Of a stretch of DNA of 64,000 nucleotides, positions 26,216 to 35,647 are shown in pieces; the first letter of the stretch is position 1; each line of letters begins with the position of its first letter. The DNA lies in assembly GCF_014257025.1 (NCBI RefSeq), contig NZ_JACMSF010000026.1, positions 1-64,000 on the forward strand, read 5' to 3'. Source of the DNA: Streptomyces cupreus (GTDB taxonomy: Bacteria > Actinomycetota > Actinomycetes > Streptomycetales > Streptomycetaceae). A model generated the notes under the pieces. That model did no database searches, was not told where the DNA came from, and worked only from the letters and a program-made list of their open reading frames with translations. The position numbers and the translations under genes were made by a program.

Positions 26216-27640
26216 TCAGGCGCCGGCGCCGAGTTCGCGAACCGCCTCCGCGAACGCGTCACCGCGCTTGTTGTAGTTGGCGAACATGTCCATCGAGGCG
26301 CAGGCCGGGGCCAGCAGCACCGTGTCGCCCTCGGTGGCGAGCCGCCGGGCCTCCTGGACTGCCGCGAGCATCGCCCCAGTGTCGGTCCGGTCGAGGTCCA
26401 CGACCGGTACTTCCGGGGCGTGTCGCGCGAGGGCTTCGCGGATCAGCGCCCGGTCGGCGCCGATGAGGACGGCCCCGCGAAGTCGCTTTGCCGACTTGGC
26501 GACCAGCTCGTCGAAGGTGGCGCCCTTGGCCAGTCCGCCCGCGATCCACACGATCGACTCGTAGGCCGCCAACGAGGCTTCCGCCGCGTGCGTGTTGGTG
26601 GCCTTGGAGTCGTCGACGTACGCGACCCCGTCGACGTCCGCCACATGCGCGATGCGGTGGGCGTCCGGGGTGAAGGCCCGCAGACCGTCGCGTACGGCCT
26701 TGGCGGGCACTCCGAAGGCGCGCGCGAGGGCCGCCGCCGCAAGGGCGTTGGCGATGTTGTGGGGGGCCGGCGGGTTGACGTCGGAGACCTCGGCGAGCTC
26801 CTGGGCGTTCTTCTGCCGGTTCTCCACGAAGGCGCGGTCGACCAGGATGCCGTCCACGACGCCGAGTTGGGAGGAGCCCGGGGTGCCGAGAGTGAAGCCG
26901 ATGGCCCGGCAGCCCTCCTCGACGTCCGCCTCGCGCACCAGGTCCTCGGTCGCCTTCTCGGCGACGTTGTAGACACAGGCGACGCGATTGCCCTGGTAGA
27001 TACGGCCCTTGTCGGCGGCGTACGCCTCCATGGAGCCGTGCCAGTCGAGGTGGTCGGGGGCGAGGTTGAGGACGGCGGCGGAGTGGGCGCGCAGGGACGG
27101 CGCCCAGTGGAGCTGGTAGCTGGACAACTCCACGGCCAGGACGTCGTACTCCTCGTCGCCGAGGACCGCGTCCAGCAGGGAGACGCCGATGTTGCCGACG
27201 GCGGCCGTGCGCAGGCCCGCCGCCTTGAGGATCGAGGCGAGCATCTGGACCGTCGTGGTCTTGCCGTTGGTGCCGGTGACGGCGAGCCAGGGCGCGGCGT
27301 CGGGGCCGCGCAGGCGCCAGGCCAGTTCGACGTCGCCCCAGATCTCCAGGCCGGCCGCGCGGGCCGCCGTGAACAGCGGCTTGTCCGGCTTCCAGCCGGG
27401 CGCGGTGACGACGAGTTCGGTGCCTTCGGGCAGGGTGGCGCCGTCGCCGAGGCGGACCGTGATGCCCAGCGCCTCCAGCTCCGCGGCCTGTTCACGCGCG
27501 CGTGCGTCGTCGCCGTCGTTGACGACGGTGACCCGCGCGCCCAGGCCGTGCAGCACCTTGGCCGCCGGGATGCCGGAGACGCCGAGCCCGGCGACGGTGA
27601 CGTGCTTGCCCTGCCAGTCGAGAGGCTCCGAGGAGGTCAC
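26216..27640 (-). CDS. murD: UDP-MurNAc-L-alanine:D-glutamate ligase MurD
   Basis: Adds D-Glu to UDP-MurNAc-L-Ala. The Mur ligase P-loop is VTGTNGKTTTVQ near residue 120, followed by ELSSYQLHW near 164 and the C-terminal DDSKATNTHAAEASL near 325. The start is uncertain. The GTG at 27640 overlaps the mraY stop (GTGA) and gives 474 residues; an in-frame ATG at 27655 inside mraY would give 479 residues. Neither has a clear ribosome-binding site; the overlap favours the GTG. Confidence 0.95.
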   Translation of the reverse strand: MTSSEPLDWQGKHVTVAGLGVSGIPAAKVLHGLGARVTVVNDGDDARAREQAAELEALGITVRLGDGATLPEGTELVVTAPGWKPDKPLFTAARAAGLEIWGDVELAWRLRGPDAAPWLAVTGTNGKTTTVQMLASILKAAGLRTAAVGNIGVSLLDAVLGDEEYDVLAVELSSYQLHWAPSLRAHSAAVLNLAPDHLDWHGSMEAYAADKGRIYQGNRVACVYNVAEKATEDLVREADVEEGCRAIGFTLGTPGSSQLGVVDGILVDRAFVENRQKNAQELAEVSDVNPPAPHNIANALAAAALARAFGVPAKAVRDGLRAFTPDAHRIAHVADVDGVAYVDDSKATNTHAAEASLAAYESIVWIAGGLAKGATFDELVAKSAKRLRGAVLIGADRALIREALARHAPEVPVVDLDRTDTGAMLAAVQEARRLATEGDTVLLAPACASMDMFANYNKRGDAFAEAVRELGAGA

Positions 27641-28710
27641 TTTTCTGCTGCCCATCCCGCGTAGAAGAGACCCAGGCCTACGATCACACAGATGCCCTGG
27701 ATGATCCAGAAACGGACCACCACGAGCACTTCGGACCAGCCCTTGAGTTCGAAGTGGTGCTGGAGTGGCGCCATCCGGAAGACGCGCTTTCCGGTGAGCC
27801 GGAACGAGCCGACCTGGATGACCACCGACATGGTGATCAGGACGAACAGGCCGCCGAGGATGGCGAGCAGCAGCTCGGTGCGGGAGCAGATCGCGAGACC
27901 GGCGAGCACACCGCCGAGCGCCAGCGAACCGGTGTCGCCCATGAAGATCTTGGCCGGCGAGGTGTTCCACCACAGGAAGCCGAGGCAGGCGCCCATCAGC
28001 GCGGCGGAGACCACGGCGAGATCGAGCGGGTCGCGCACCTCGTAACAGGCGCCCGGGTTGGTCAGGGTCTGCGCGTTGGCGCAGGACTCCTGGTACTGCC
28101 AGACGCCGATGAACGTGTAGGCGCCGAAGACCAGCACGGAGGCGCCGGTGGCGAGGCCGTCGAGACCGTCGGTGAGGTTCACGCCGTTCGACATCGCGAG
28201 GATCATGAACAGCGCCCACACCACGAACAGCACCGGGCCGATGGTCCAGCCGAAGTCCGTGATGAACGACAGCTTCGTGGAGGCCGGGGTGTTGCCGCGG
28301 GCGTCGGCGAACTGGAGCGAGAGCACCGCGAAGGCGATGCCGCCGAGCAGCTGTCCGGCCATCTTCGCCTTGGCCCGCAGACCCAGCGAACGCCGCTTGA
28401 CGATCTTGATGTAGTCGTCGAGGAAGCCGACCAGACCCATGCCGACCATCAGGCCGAGCACCAGCACACCGGAGTAGGTCGGCGGCTTGCCCGTGATGAG
28501 CTTCGACAGGAAGTACGCGGCGACCGTCGCCAGGATGAAGGCGATACCACCCATGGTCGGCGTACCGCGCTTGCTGGCGTGCTCGCGCGGGCCGTCGTCG
28601 CGGATGTACTGGCCGTAGCCCTTGCGGGCCAGGAGTTTGATCAGCAGCGGGGTGCCGATCAGCGTCAGGAAGAGGCCAATGACTCCTGCGAACAGGATCT
28701 GCTTCATCAT
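27637..28710 (-). CDS. mraY: Phospho-N-acetylmuramoyl-pentapeptide transferase MraY
   Basis: The integral membrane enzyme that moves phospho-MurNAc-pentapeptide to undecaprenyl phosphate, making lipid I. The 357 residues form about ten membrane helices. Signatures are GTPTMGGIAF (residue 48), FLDDYIK (residue 92), NLTDGLDGLA (about 174) and the HHFELKGWSE loop near 323. The ATG at 28710 overlaps the murF stop (ATGA), and the stop overlaps the murD start. Confidence 0.97.
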   Translation of the reverse strand: MMKQILFAGVIGLFLTLIGTPLLIKLLARKGYGQYIRDDGPREHASKRGTPTMGGIAFILATVAAYFLSKLITGKPPTYSGVLVLGLMVGMGLVGFLDDYIKIVKRRSLGLRAKAKMAGQLLGGIAFAVLSLQFADARGNTPASTKLSFITDFGWTIGPVLFVVWALFMILAMSNGVNLTDGLDGLATGASVLVFGAYTFIGVWQYQESCANAQTLTNPGACYEVRDPLDLAVVSAALMGACLGFLWWNTSPAKIFMGDTGSLALGGVLAGLAICSRTELLLAILGGLFVLITMSVVIQVGSFRLTGKRVFRMAPLQHHFELKGWSEVLVVVRFWIIQGICVIVGLGLFYAGWAAEK

Positions 28711-30122
28711 CGGGCGGCAACCTCACCCTCGGCACCGGTCTCGACGAGCGCCTGCGCCACGCTCTCCAGACCGACCGACCGGGACGCCTTCACGAGTACG
28801 ACGTCCCCTGGGCGCAACTCGCTGCGCAACAGGTCGACCGCCGCCTGTGCGTCGGACACGTGCACCGACTCCTCACCCCACGAACCCTCGTTATATGCGC
28901 CCAGTTGCAGCCAGGACGCTTCCCTGCCCCCGACCGCGACGAGCTTGCTGACGTTGAGCCGGACGGCGAGCCGCCCGACCGCGTCGTGCTCGGCGAGCGC
29001 CTCGTCCCCGAGCTCGGCCATCTTGCCGAGCACCGCCCAGGTCCGCCGCCCCTTGCCCATCGCCGCGAGCGCGCGCAGGGCGGCTCGCATGGACTCGGGA
29101 TTCGCGTTGTAGGCGTCGTTGACGACCGTCACGCCGTCCGGGCGCTCGGTGACCTCCATCCGCCAGCGGGAGAGGGAGCCCGCCTCGGAGAGCGCGGTGG
29201 CGATCTCTTCCGCGGACATGCCCAGCTCGTGGGCGACGGCGGCCGCGGCGAGCGCGTTCGACACGTGGTGCTCACCGTACAGGCGCATGGTCACTTCGCT
29301 TGCACCGGAGGGTGTGTGAAGCATGAAGGCGGGCTGTCCGCTGTCCGTGAGTCGCACGTTCTCGGCACGTACGTCCGCTTCGTCGGACTCTCCGAAAAGG
29401 ATCACCTTCGCCTTCGTACGGGAGGCCATGGCCCGTACCAAGGGGTCGTCCGCGTTGAGGATCGCGGCCCCGCCGTCCTCCGAGGAGGGCAGCGCTTCCA
29501 CGAGTTCGCCCTTGGCCTCGGCGATCTGCTCCCGGCCGCCGAACTCGCCGATGTGGGCGGTGCCGACGTTGAGCACGAGGCCGACCTTCGGGGGCGTGAG
29601 CTCGGCGAGGTAGCGGATGTGGCCGATGCCCCGGGCGCCCATCTCCAGCACGAGGAACTTCGTCTCCTCGGTGGCGGACAGGGCGGTCAGCGGCAGCCCG
29701 ATCTCGTTGTTGAGCGAGCCGGGCGTGAACACCGTGGGCGCCTTGCGCCGCAGCACCTGGGCGATCAGGTCCTTGGTGCTGGTCTTGCCCGCGGAGCCGG
29801 TCAGCGCAACGAGGGTGGTGCCGAGCCGTCCGACGACGTGCCGGGCGAGGGCGCCGAGGGCCCGCTGGACGTCGTCCACGACGATCGCGGGCACGCCGAC
29901 GGGCCGCGAGGCCAGCACGGCCGCCGCGCCCGCCTCGACGACCGCGGCGGCGAAGTCGTGGCCGTCGACGCGCTCGCCGACGAAGGCGACGAAGAGGCTG
30001 CCGGGCTCCACCTCACGGGAGTCCCGGACGACCGGTCCGGTGACCCGCAGCGACGGATCCGGTATGTCGTACGTCTGCCCGCCGACGACTTCTGCGATCT
30101 CGGCGAGAGAGAGGGCGATCAC
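28707..30122 (-). CDS. murF: UDP-MurNAc-tripeptide:D-Ala-D-Ala ligase MurF
   Basis: Adds D-Ala-D-Ala to the UDP-MurNAc tripeptide. The 471 residues include the P-loop ALTGSAGKTSTKD near 107, the motif NNEIGLPLT near 134 and VVNDAYNANPESM near 342. The GTG at 30122 is chosen: it lies four bases after the murE stop with AGGGA upstream, and starts the conserved IALSLAEIAEVVGG. The frame extends 31 codons further upstream inside murE, which is not a likely start. Confidence 0.96.
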   Translation of the reverse strand: MIALSLAEIAEVVGGQTYDIPDPSLRVTGPVVRDSREVEPGSLFVAFVGERVDGHDFAAAVVEAGAAAVLASRPVGVPAIVVDDVQRALGALARHVVGRLGTTLVALTGSAGKTSTKDLIAQVLRRKAPTVFTPGSLNNEIGLPLTALSATEETKFLVLEMGARGIGHIRYLAELTPPKVGLVLNVGTAHIGEFGGREQIAEAKGELVEALPSSEDGGAAILNADDPLVRAMASRTKAKVILFGESDEADVRAENVRLTDSGQPAFMLHTPSGASEVTMRLYGEHHVSNALAAAAVAHELGMSAEEIATALSEAGSLSRWRMEVTERPDGVTVVNDAYNANPESMRAALRALAAMGKGRRTWAVLGKMAELGDEALAEHDAVGRLAVRLNVSKLVAVGGREASWLQLGAYNEGSWGEESVHVSDAQAAVDLLRSELRPGDVVLVKASRSVGLESVAQALVETGAEGEVAAR

Positions 30123-30126
30123 AAGT

Positions 30127-31782
30127 TCATCCCTGGGTCTGCTGGATAGCTTCGCGAAGCACCTGGCGGTCGTCGAAGGGACGCACCACCCCGGCGATGT
30201 CCTGGCCCTGCTCATGGCCCTTGCCCGCGACCAGCACGGTGTCCCCGGGCCGCGCCCGGGCGACGGCGGCGGCGATCGCGGCGGCCCGGTCCTCGAAGAC
30301 CTGCACCTCGCCGCGCTCGTGGGAGGGCACGGACGCCGCGCCCTCCAGCATGGTCGCGAGGATCGCGAGGGGGTCCTCGGAGCGGGGGTTGTCGGAGGTC
30401 AGTACGGCGGTGTCGGCGAGGCGGGCCGCGGCGGCCCCCATCGGCGCGCGCTTGGTCCGGTCCCGGTCGCCACCGCAGCCGAGCACGATGTGCAGCTTGC
30501 CCTCGGTGACCTTGCGCAGGGCGCGCAGGACCGATTCGACGGCGTCGGTCTTGTGGGCGTAGTCCACGACCGCGAGATAGGGCTGCCCCGCGTCCACCCG
30601 CTCCAGCCGGCCGGGCACGCCCGGGACCGCGGCGATGCCGTCGGCGGCGGACTGCGGGTCCAGGCCGGCGACGGCCAGCGCGACGATCGCGGCGAGGGTG
30701 TTGGCCACGTTGAACGGGCCGGCCAGCGGCGAGCGGGCGCTGATCCGCTCCCCCTTGGGGCCGATCACGGTGAACGTCGAGTCCATGGGCCCGACCTGGA
30801 CGTCCTCGGCGCGCCAGTCGGCGTCGGGGTGTCCCTCGGCGGAGAAGGTGACGACGGGGACCGTGGCTTCCTTGGTGAGCCTGCGGCCGTACTCGTCGTC
30901 GAGGTTGACCACACCGAGCCTGCTGCGTTTCGGCGTGAACAGCTGCGCCTTGGCCCGGAAGTAGTCCTCCATGTCGGAGTGGAACTCCATGTGTTCCGGG
31001 CTGAGGTTGTTGAAGACGGCGATGTCGAAGACGCAGCCGTCGACCCGGCCGAGGACCAGCGCATGGCTGGAGACCTCCATGGCGACCGCCTCGACACCGC
31101 GTTCGCGCATGACGGCGAACAGGGCCTGGAGGTCGGTGGCCTCGGGGGTGGTGCGCTCGGACTTGATGCGCTCGTCGCCGATGCGCATCTCGACCGTGCC
31201 GATGAGACCGGTGTTGCGGTCGGTCTTCAGACCGCCCTCGACGAGGTAGGCGGTGGTGGTCTTGCCTGAGGTTCCGGTGATGCCGATCTGGAGCAGATCG
31301 CGGCCGGGCCGGCCGTAGATCGTGGCCGCCAGTTCGCCCATCTGTCCGCGCGGGTCCTCCACGACCAGCACGGGCAGGCCCGTGGCGGCGGCGCGTTCGG
31401 CGCCGGTCGGGTCGGTGAGCACGGCGACCGCGCCGAGGCCCGCGGCCTGGGTGACGAAGTCGGCGCCGTGCAGCCGGGCGCCCGGCAGAGCGGCGTACAG
31501 ATCGCCGGGGAGGACGGCGCGCGAGTCGTGGGTGATGCCCGTGACCTCCGCGTCCTGGCCCGGCCTTGCGGCACCCAGCTGGCCGGCGAGCTCCGCGAGG
31601 GGTGTGGCGGAGACCTGGACCGGCCTGGGCGGCCCGGGATATGTCACGGGTGCACCCTTCTGGGTGGATTGGGACTGATCAGCGTGTGGCACGGCGGTGA
31701 GCGTACCGGGCCCACCCGCCTCGGAGCGAAGCGAGGCGGCGGACGCTGCTTGGTTCCCGGAATCGGGGGTGATCGTTGTCAC
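30127..31782 (-). CDS. murE: UDP-MurNAc-tripeptide synthetase MurE (diaminopimelate-adding)
   Basis: Adds diaminopimelate to UDP-MurNAc-L-Ala-D-Glu. The P-loop GITGTSGKTTTAYLV lies near residue 168, EVSSHALVLGRVDG near 240, and the substrate-selecting motif SDNPRSEDP near 462 marks a DAP-adding enzyme; Streptomyces uses the LL isomer. The 551 residues include a disordered N-terminal extension of about 55 residues ahead of the usual start, so a start further in (for example near VTYPGPPRPV) is possible. It lies 28 bp after ftsI. Confidence 0.95.
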   Translation of the reverse strand: MTTITPDSGNQAASAASLRSEAGGPGTLTAVPHADQSQSTQKGAPVTYPGPPRPVQVSATPLAELAGQLGAARPGQDAEVTGITHDSRAVLPGDLYAALPGARLHGADFVTQAAGLGAVAVLTDPTGAERAAATGLPVLVVEDPRGQMGELAATIYGRPGRDLLQIGITGTSGKTTTAYLVEGGLKTDRNTGLIGTVEMRIGDERIKSERTTPEATDLQALFAVMRERGVEAVAMEVSSHALVLGRVDGCVFDIAVFNNLSPEHMEFHSDMEDYFRAKAQLFTPKRSRLGVVNLDDEYGRRLTKEATVPVVTFSAEGHPDADWRAEDVQVGPMDSTFTVIGPKGERISARSPLAGPFNVANTLAAIVALAVAGLDPQSAADGIAAVPGVPGRLERVDAGQPYLAVVDYAHKTDAVESVLRALRKVTEGKLHIVLGCGGDRDRTKRAPMGAAAARLADTAVLTSDNPRSEDPLAILATMLEGAASVPSHERGEVQVFEDRAAAIAAAVARARPGDTVLVAGKGHEQGQDIAGVVRPFDDRQVLREAIQQTQG

Positions 31783-31810
31783 GAGGTGGTTCCTGGCTGC
31801 TCGGGGCTGA

Positions 31811-33766
31811 TCAGGGCGTGAAGGTGACCGGGAGCTTGGCGGCCGGGGCCCCGGTCGGCGGTACCTGGAGGGTCTTCAGGGCGAACTCCATGACCTGCTT
31901 GTAGACGGGACCGCAGATCTGGCCGCCGAAGTAGCTGCCCTTGGTGGCGTTCTGGATGGCGCAGTAGACGGTGACCCGCGGCTGGTCGGCGGGCGCGAAT
32001 CCGGCGAACGACGAGGTGTAGCCGTGGTACTTGCCGGTGGCCGGATCCACGCGGTTGGCCGTACCGGTCTTGCCCGCGACACGGTAACCGGGGATCCGCG
32101 CCTTGGTGCCCGTGCCCTCGCGGTCGTCCACCACCGACTCCAGCATCCGGGCGAGGGTCTTCGCCGTCTTGGCGCTCACGACCCGCGTCTTCTCGGGCTT
32201 CTGGGCAGGGGTGAAGCGTCCGTCGGGGCCCTTCGTGCCGCGCACCAGGGTGGGTTCGACGCGTACGCCGCCGTTGGCGATCGTCGAGTAGACGGAGGCG
32301 GCCTGCATCGCGTTGATGGAGACACCCTGGCCGAAAGGAATCGTGTACTGCTGCGAGGTCGACCACTGGTCCGGCGGCGCGAGGATGCCCTTGGTCTCGC
32401 CGGGGAAGCCGAGCCCGGTGTAACTGCCGAGGCCGAACTTGCGCAGATAGGAGTAGAGGACCTGGTTGGACTCCTGCTGCGTCTTGCCCAGCTGCCCGGT
32501 CGCCAGGATGGTGCCGATGTTGCTGGACTTGGCGAGCACGCCGTTGAGGGTGAGGTACCAGGTGGCGTGGTCGATGTCGTCCCTGAAGAGCCGGTCGCCG
32601 CGGTGCAGCCGGTTGGGCACGACGACATGCGTGTCCGGCGTGGCCGCGCCCTCCTCCAGTACGGCGGCCATCGACATCACCTTGGCCGTGGAGCCGGGCT
32701 CGTAGGCGTCCTCCACGCTCCAGTTGTGCAGGGAGTTCGCGTCTGCCTTGGAGAGGTCGTTGGGGTCGAACCCGGGTGAGTTGGCCATGGCGAGGATCTC
32801 GCCGGTCCTGGTGTCCTGGACGATCACATAGCCGCGGTCGGCCTTGGACTCCTTCACCTGTTCGCTGATCGCGTTCTGCGCGGCCCACTGGATGTCGCGG
32901 TCGATGGTGAGCTCGACATCGCTGCCGGGCACGGCGGGCGTCTCGGTGGAACCGGCGGTGGGCACCTGGCGGCCGCCGGACTGGGCGTAACGGATCTTGC
33001 CGTCCTTGCCGGACAGCTCCTTGTCGAGCTGCCGCTCGACTCCGCCGCCGCCGTTGCCGTCGTAGTTGACCCAGCCCAGTATCCCGGCGGCGAGGTCGCC
33101 GTTGGGGTACACGCGCTTGCTGCTGGCGACCGAGAAGACGCCCGCGAGGACGTTGACGGTGCCGGGGTCGGTGTCCGCCTTGGTGGCGAGCGCGGTCTTG
33201 AGGTCCTTGATCTGCTTCCAGACCTGCGGGGTCTGCCGGCGGGAGAGCAGGACGTACTGGCCCTTCGCCTTGAGCTTCTTGGTCAGCGCCGCCTGCTCCT
33301 GGCCGAGGATCGGGGCGAGCAGGGCGGCGGCCTGCTCGGGTCCGTCGCCGACCTTCAGCGACTTGCGCGTGAACATCGTGGGGTCGGCGGTGATGTCGTA
33401 CGCGTCCACGCTGGCCGCGAGGGCCACGCCGTTGCGGTCGGTGATGCCGCCGCGCTCGGCGGCCAGGGTGTAGCCGACGTACCGGTTCTTCTCGGCCTTG
33501 GCGGCGTAGGTGCCGGCGTCGACGGCCTGCACCTGGAGGAGGCGTACGACGAAGGCGATCAGGACGAGGGTGAGCGCCAGGCCGACCATGCGCAGCCGGG
33601 GGCGGGGGCTGCCCAGCCGGATGACCTGGGGGGCCGCGGGGCGGGGCGGTGCCGGGCGACGGGCCGGGCGGGCGCCGGGGCCCTGGGTGCGCCGGCCGAC
33701 GGGGCGGTCGGGCCGTGCGGGCCCTGGCACCCGGCGGCGCGGCGGTTGCTTGCCTGAGTCGGCCAC
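31811..33766 (-). CDS. ftsI: Septal transpeptidase FtsI (PBP3)
   Basis: A class B penicillin-binding protein that cross-links septal peptidoglycan with FtsW. The 651 residues have an Arg/Pro-rich cytoplasmic tail, one membrane segment around residues 50-70 (VGLALTLVLIAFVVRLLQV), a dimerisation/pedestal domain and the transpeptidase domain. The active-site motifs are STAK near residue 357, SSN near 414 and KTGTAN near 564. The GTG at 33766 with GGAAG upstream starts seven bases after the ftsL stop. Confidence 0.96.
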   Translation of the reverse strand: MADSGKQPPRRRVPGPARPDRPVGRRTQGPGARPARRPAPPRPAAPQVIRLGSPRPRLRMVGLALTLVLIAFVVRLLQVQAVDAGTYAAKAEKNRYVGYTLAAERGGITDRNGVALAASVDAYDITADPTMFTRKSLKVGDGPEQAAALLAPILGQEQAALTKKLKAKGQYVLLSRRQTPQVWKQIKDLKTALATKADTDPGTVNVLAGVFSVASSKRVYPNGDLAAGILGWVNYDGNGGGGVERQLDKELSGKDGKIRYAQSGGRQVPTAGSTETPAVPGSDVELTIDRDIQWAAQNAISEQVKESKADRGYVIVQDTRTGEILAMANSPGFDPNDLSKADANSLHNWSVEDAYEPGSTAKVMSMAAVLEEGAATPDTHVVVPNRLHRGDRLFRDDIDHATWYLTLNGVLAKSSNIGTILATGQLGKTQQESNQVLYSYLRKFGLGSYTGLGFPGETKGILAPPDQWSTSQQYTIPFGQGVSINAMQAASVYSTIANGGVRVEPTLVRGTKGPDGRFTPAQKPEKTRVVSAKTAKTLARMLESVVDDREGTGTKARIPGYRVAGKTGTANRVDPATGKYHGYTSSFAGFAPADQPRVTVYCAIQNATKGSYFGGQICGPVYKQVMEFALKTLQVPPTGAPAAKLPVTFTP

Positions 33767-33773
33767 TCTTCCG

Positions 33774-34229
33774 TCACCTGCCGGGGGTCGTGGGGGTCGG
33801 GGACGTGGTCGCGAACGCCTCGGGGGCCAGCACCAGCGGATTCCGTACGGCCGTCCGGCGGGCGGCGGGGGCCGGGGAGGGGACGCCCTTGACCGTGCCG
33901 TCGGGGTCGAGGAAGGCGGGGTCGCCGCCGGGCACCATGCCGAGCTCACGGGCCCGGCGCTGAAGGGCCTCGGAGGCGGAGTAGGCGTCGATGTCCCGCT
34001 GGAGCGCCTGTTCCTCGTCGGTGAGGCTCTTGGTCTCCTTCTGGAGGTCGTCGAGCCGGAACGCGCCCTCGCTCAGGGCGGAGTTCAGCACCAGCAGTCC
34101 GATCAGACCGCCGCCGAGGAGCAGGACGACGAGGAGCACGAAGGGAGTGCGGGCGGCCTGGCCCGGTCCCGCCGGGAAGAGCCGCGCGAGCCGGGCGGCC
34201 CTGCCCCTCAGTTCGGGTTTCCTACTCAC
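33774..34229 (-). CDS. ftsL: Cell division protein FtsL-like
   Basis: A 151-residue bitopic protein: basic N-terminus, one membrane segment (about residues 29-50), then a leucine-zipper-like coiled coil (SALSEGAFRLDDLQKETKSL, residues 50-70 and on to 95) and a Pro/Thr-rich extracytoplasmic tail. Sequence is poorly conserved; the call rests on topology and on its place between rsmH and ftsI. GGGAGGGC lies ahead of the GTG at 34229. Confidence 0.88.
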   Translation of the reverse strand: MSRKPELRGRAARLARLFPAGPGQAARTPFVLLVVLLLGGGLIGLLVLNSALSEGAFRLDDLQKETKSLTDEEQALQRDIDAYSASEALQRRARELGMVPGGDPAFLDPDGTVKGVPSPAPAARRTAVRNPLVLAPEAFATTSPTPTTPGR

Positions 34230-34250
34230 TCGCCCTCCCGTGAGTGCGGC

Positions 34251-35207
34251 TCACTCGACGTCCTCCCTGATGCGCTCCGCCCCGCGCAGTCGCGCCGGTG
34301 CCGCCCGACGGTTCTCGGCGATCTCTGCTTCCGTGGGAAGTTCGGCACCGCGTGTGAGCAGCTTGAGCCGCGGCTGGTACCGCTCGGGGACGACGGGCAG
34401 CCCGGGCGGGGCGGTGGTGGCGGCCCCGGCCGCGAAGACCTGCTTGACCAGCCGGTCCTCCAGCGAGTGGTACGACAGCACGGCGATCCGTCCGCCGACG
34501 TCAAGGGCCTTCACGGCGGCGGGGACGGCCCGCTCCAGCACGGACAGCTCGCCGTTGACCTCGATGCGCAGCGCCTGGAAGGTGCGCTTGGCCGGGTTGC
34601 CGCCGGTGCGCTTGGCGGCCTGCGGCAGCGCGTCCCGGATGAGCTCCACGAGCCGCGCGCTGTTGGAGAAGGGCTCCTTCTCGCGCTCGCGGACGATGGC
34701 GGCCACGATCCGCTTGGCCTGCTTCTCCTCGCCGTACGCGCGCAGGATCCGCACGAGTTCCCCGGCGGGGTAGGTGTTGAGGACCTCGGCGGCGCTGATT
34801 CCGGTCGTCTGGTCCATACGCATGTCCAGGGGGGCGTCCTGGGCGTAGGCGAAGCCGCGGTCGGCCTCGTCGAGCTGCATGGAGGAGACACCGAGGTCGA
34901 ACAGGATGCCCTGCACGCGCGCGATGCCGAGCTTTTCCAGGGCATCCGGGAGCTCGTCGTAGACGGCGTGCACCAAGGTCGCGCGCTCGCCGTACGGCGC
35001 GAGCCGCTCGGCGGACAGGCGCAGGGCCTCCTTGTCCCGGTCCAGGGCGACGAGCCGGGCCTCGGGGAACCGCTGGAGGAGGGCCTCGCTGTGGCCGCCG
35101 AGGCCGAGGGTGCAGTCGACGACGACGGCTCCGGGGGCCTGGAGGGCGGGGGCCAACATGTCCAGGCACCGCTGGAGCATCACCGGGACGTGTCGACTGT
35201 TGCTCAA
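34251..35207 (-). CDS. rsmH: 16S rRNA (cytosine-1402-N4) methyltransferase RsmH (MraW)
   Basis: Methylates N4 of C1402 in 16S rRNA. The 318 residues contain RHVPVMLQRCLDML, the SAM-binding VVDCTLGLGGHSEALL near residue 30, LFDLGVSSMQLD near 106, and the C-terminal VLSYHSLEDRLVK near 248. The start is TTG at 35207 with GAGAGGG upstream. It is the first gene of the dcw cluster; the usual mraZ is missing ahead of it, and a promoter is predicted 230 bp upstream. Confidence 0.96.
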   Translation of the reverse strand: MSNSRHVPVMLQRCLDMLAPALQAPGAVVVDCTLGLGGHSEALLQRFPEARLVALDRDKEALRLSAERLAPYGERATLVHAVYDELPDALEKLGIARVQGILFDLGVSSMQLDEADRGFAYAQDAPLDMRMDQTTGISAAEVLNTYPAGELVRILRAYGEEKQAKRIVAAIVREREKEPFSNSARLVELIRDALPQAAKRTGGNPAKRTFQALRIEVNGELSVLERAVPAAVKALDVGGRIAVLSYHSLEDRLVKQVFAAGAATTAPPGLPVVPERYQPRLKLLTRGAELPTEAEIAENRRAAPARLRGAERIREDVE

Positions 35208-35256
35208 GGGGCCCTCTCAGGTCCGGCGGGCGGTACGCACTGCCGGGTCCCCGCCC

Positions 35257-35276
35257 TCCCCCAGCAAGCTGGGGGA
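35257..35276. repeat. Perfect palindrome in the rsmH leader
   Basis: TCCCCCAGC, AA, GCTGGGGGA. In the leader RNA this is a very stable hairpin. Similar CCCCAGC...GCTGGGG elements recur between genes in Streptomyces chromosomes (from memory). It could be a partial terminator/attenuator or a dispersed repeat. Confidence 0.7.
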
Positions 35277-35444
35277 CCCCCAGTGAAGGGGAGGCCTGCC
35301 GGCGCCAAAAGCGTCAGCCGGCCGGGAGCGGGAGGAGGCCGAGCCGTACGTACGCGCCGCGCACGTGGGGAGATCTCCGGCGGGCGCGCCGGGTCCTACG
35401 GGAAGTTCAGTCCAGCAGGGAGGCCTCGCCTCCCGCTTCGCGTC

Positions 35445-35472
35445 ACTTTAGTCCACCCTGTCTCGCGGTCAA
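35445..35472 (-). promoter_or_regulatory. Predicted dcw-operon promoter
   Basis: TTGACC, 16 bp, TAAAGT on the minus strand: a close match to the Streptomyces housekeeping-sigma consensus, and the best promoter-like sequence ahead of rsmH. Confidence 0.6.
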
Positions 35473-35647
35473 TCAACCGGCCTGCGCGTCGCGCCCCAGG
35501 GGCGGCGTGAAGCCGGGAGCCGGGGAATTCACTCCTACAGGCGCGCTCGTGCCCCCCTTGTGGGTTAGCTCACAACAGGACTCAATGACGTTCTTTGTCC
35601 CCTCTCACAGCGGGACGGGGCCGGAGGTGACCAGTACCGTCATGGGT

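Larger units (their letters stand above)
35208..35647. other. 440-bp divergent region: dcw promoter, palindrome and carbonic anhydrase upstream region
   Basis: No gene is convincing. On the minus strand, -35 TTGACC (35467-35472) and -10 TAAAGT (35445-35450) are 16 bp apart and would start the dcw transcript near 35438, leaving a leader of about 230 nt before rsmH. The leader holds a perfect palindrome at 35257-35276. The plus-strand promoter of the carbonic anhydrase gene could not be placed. Confidence 0.65.
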
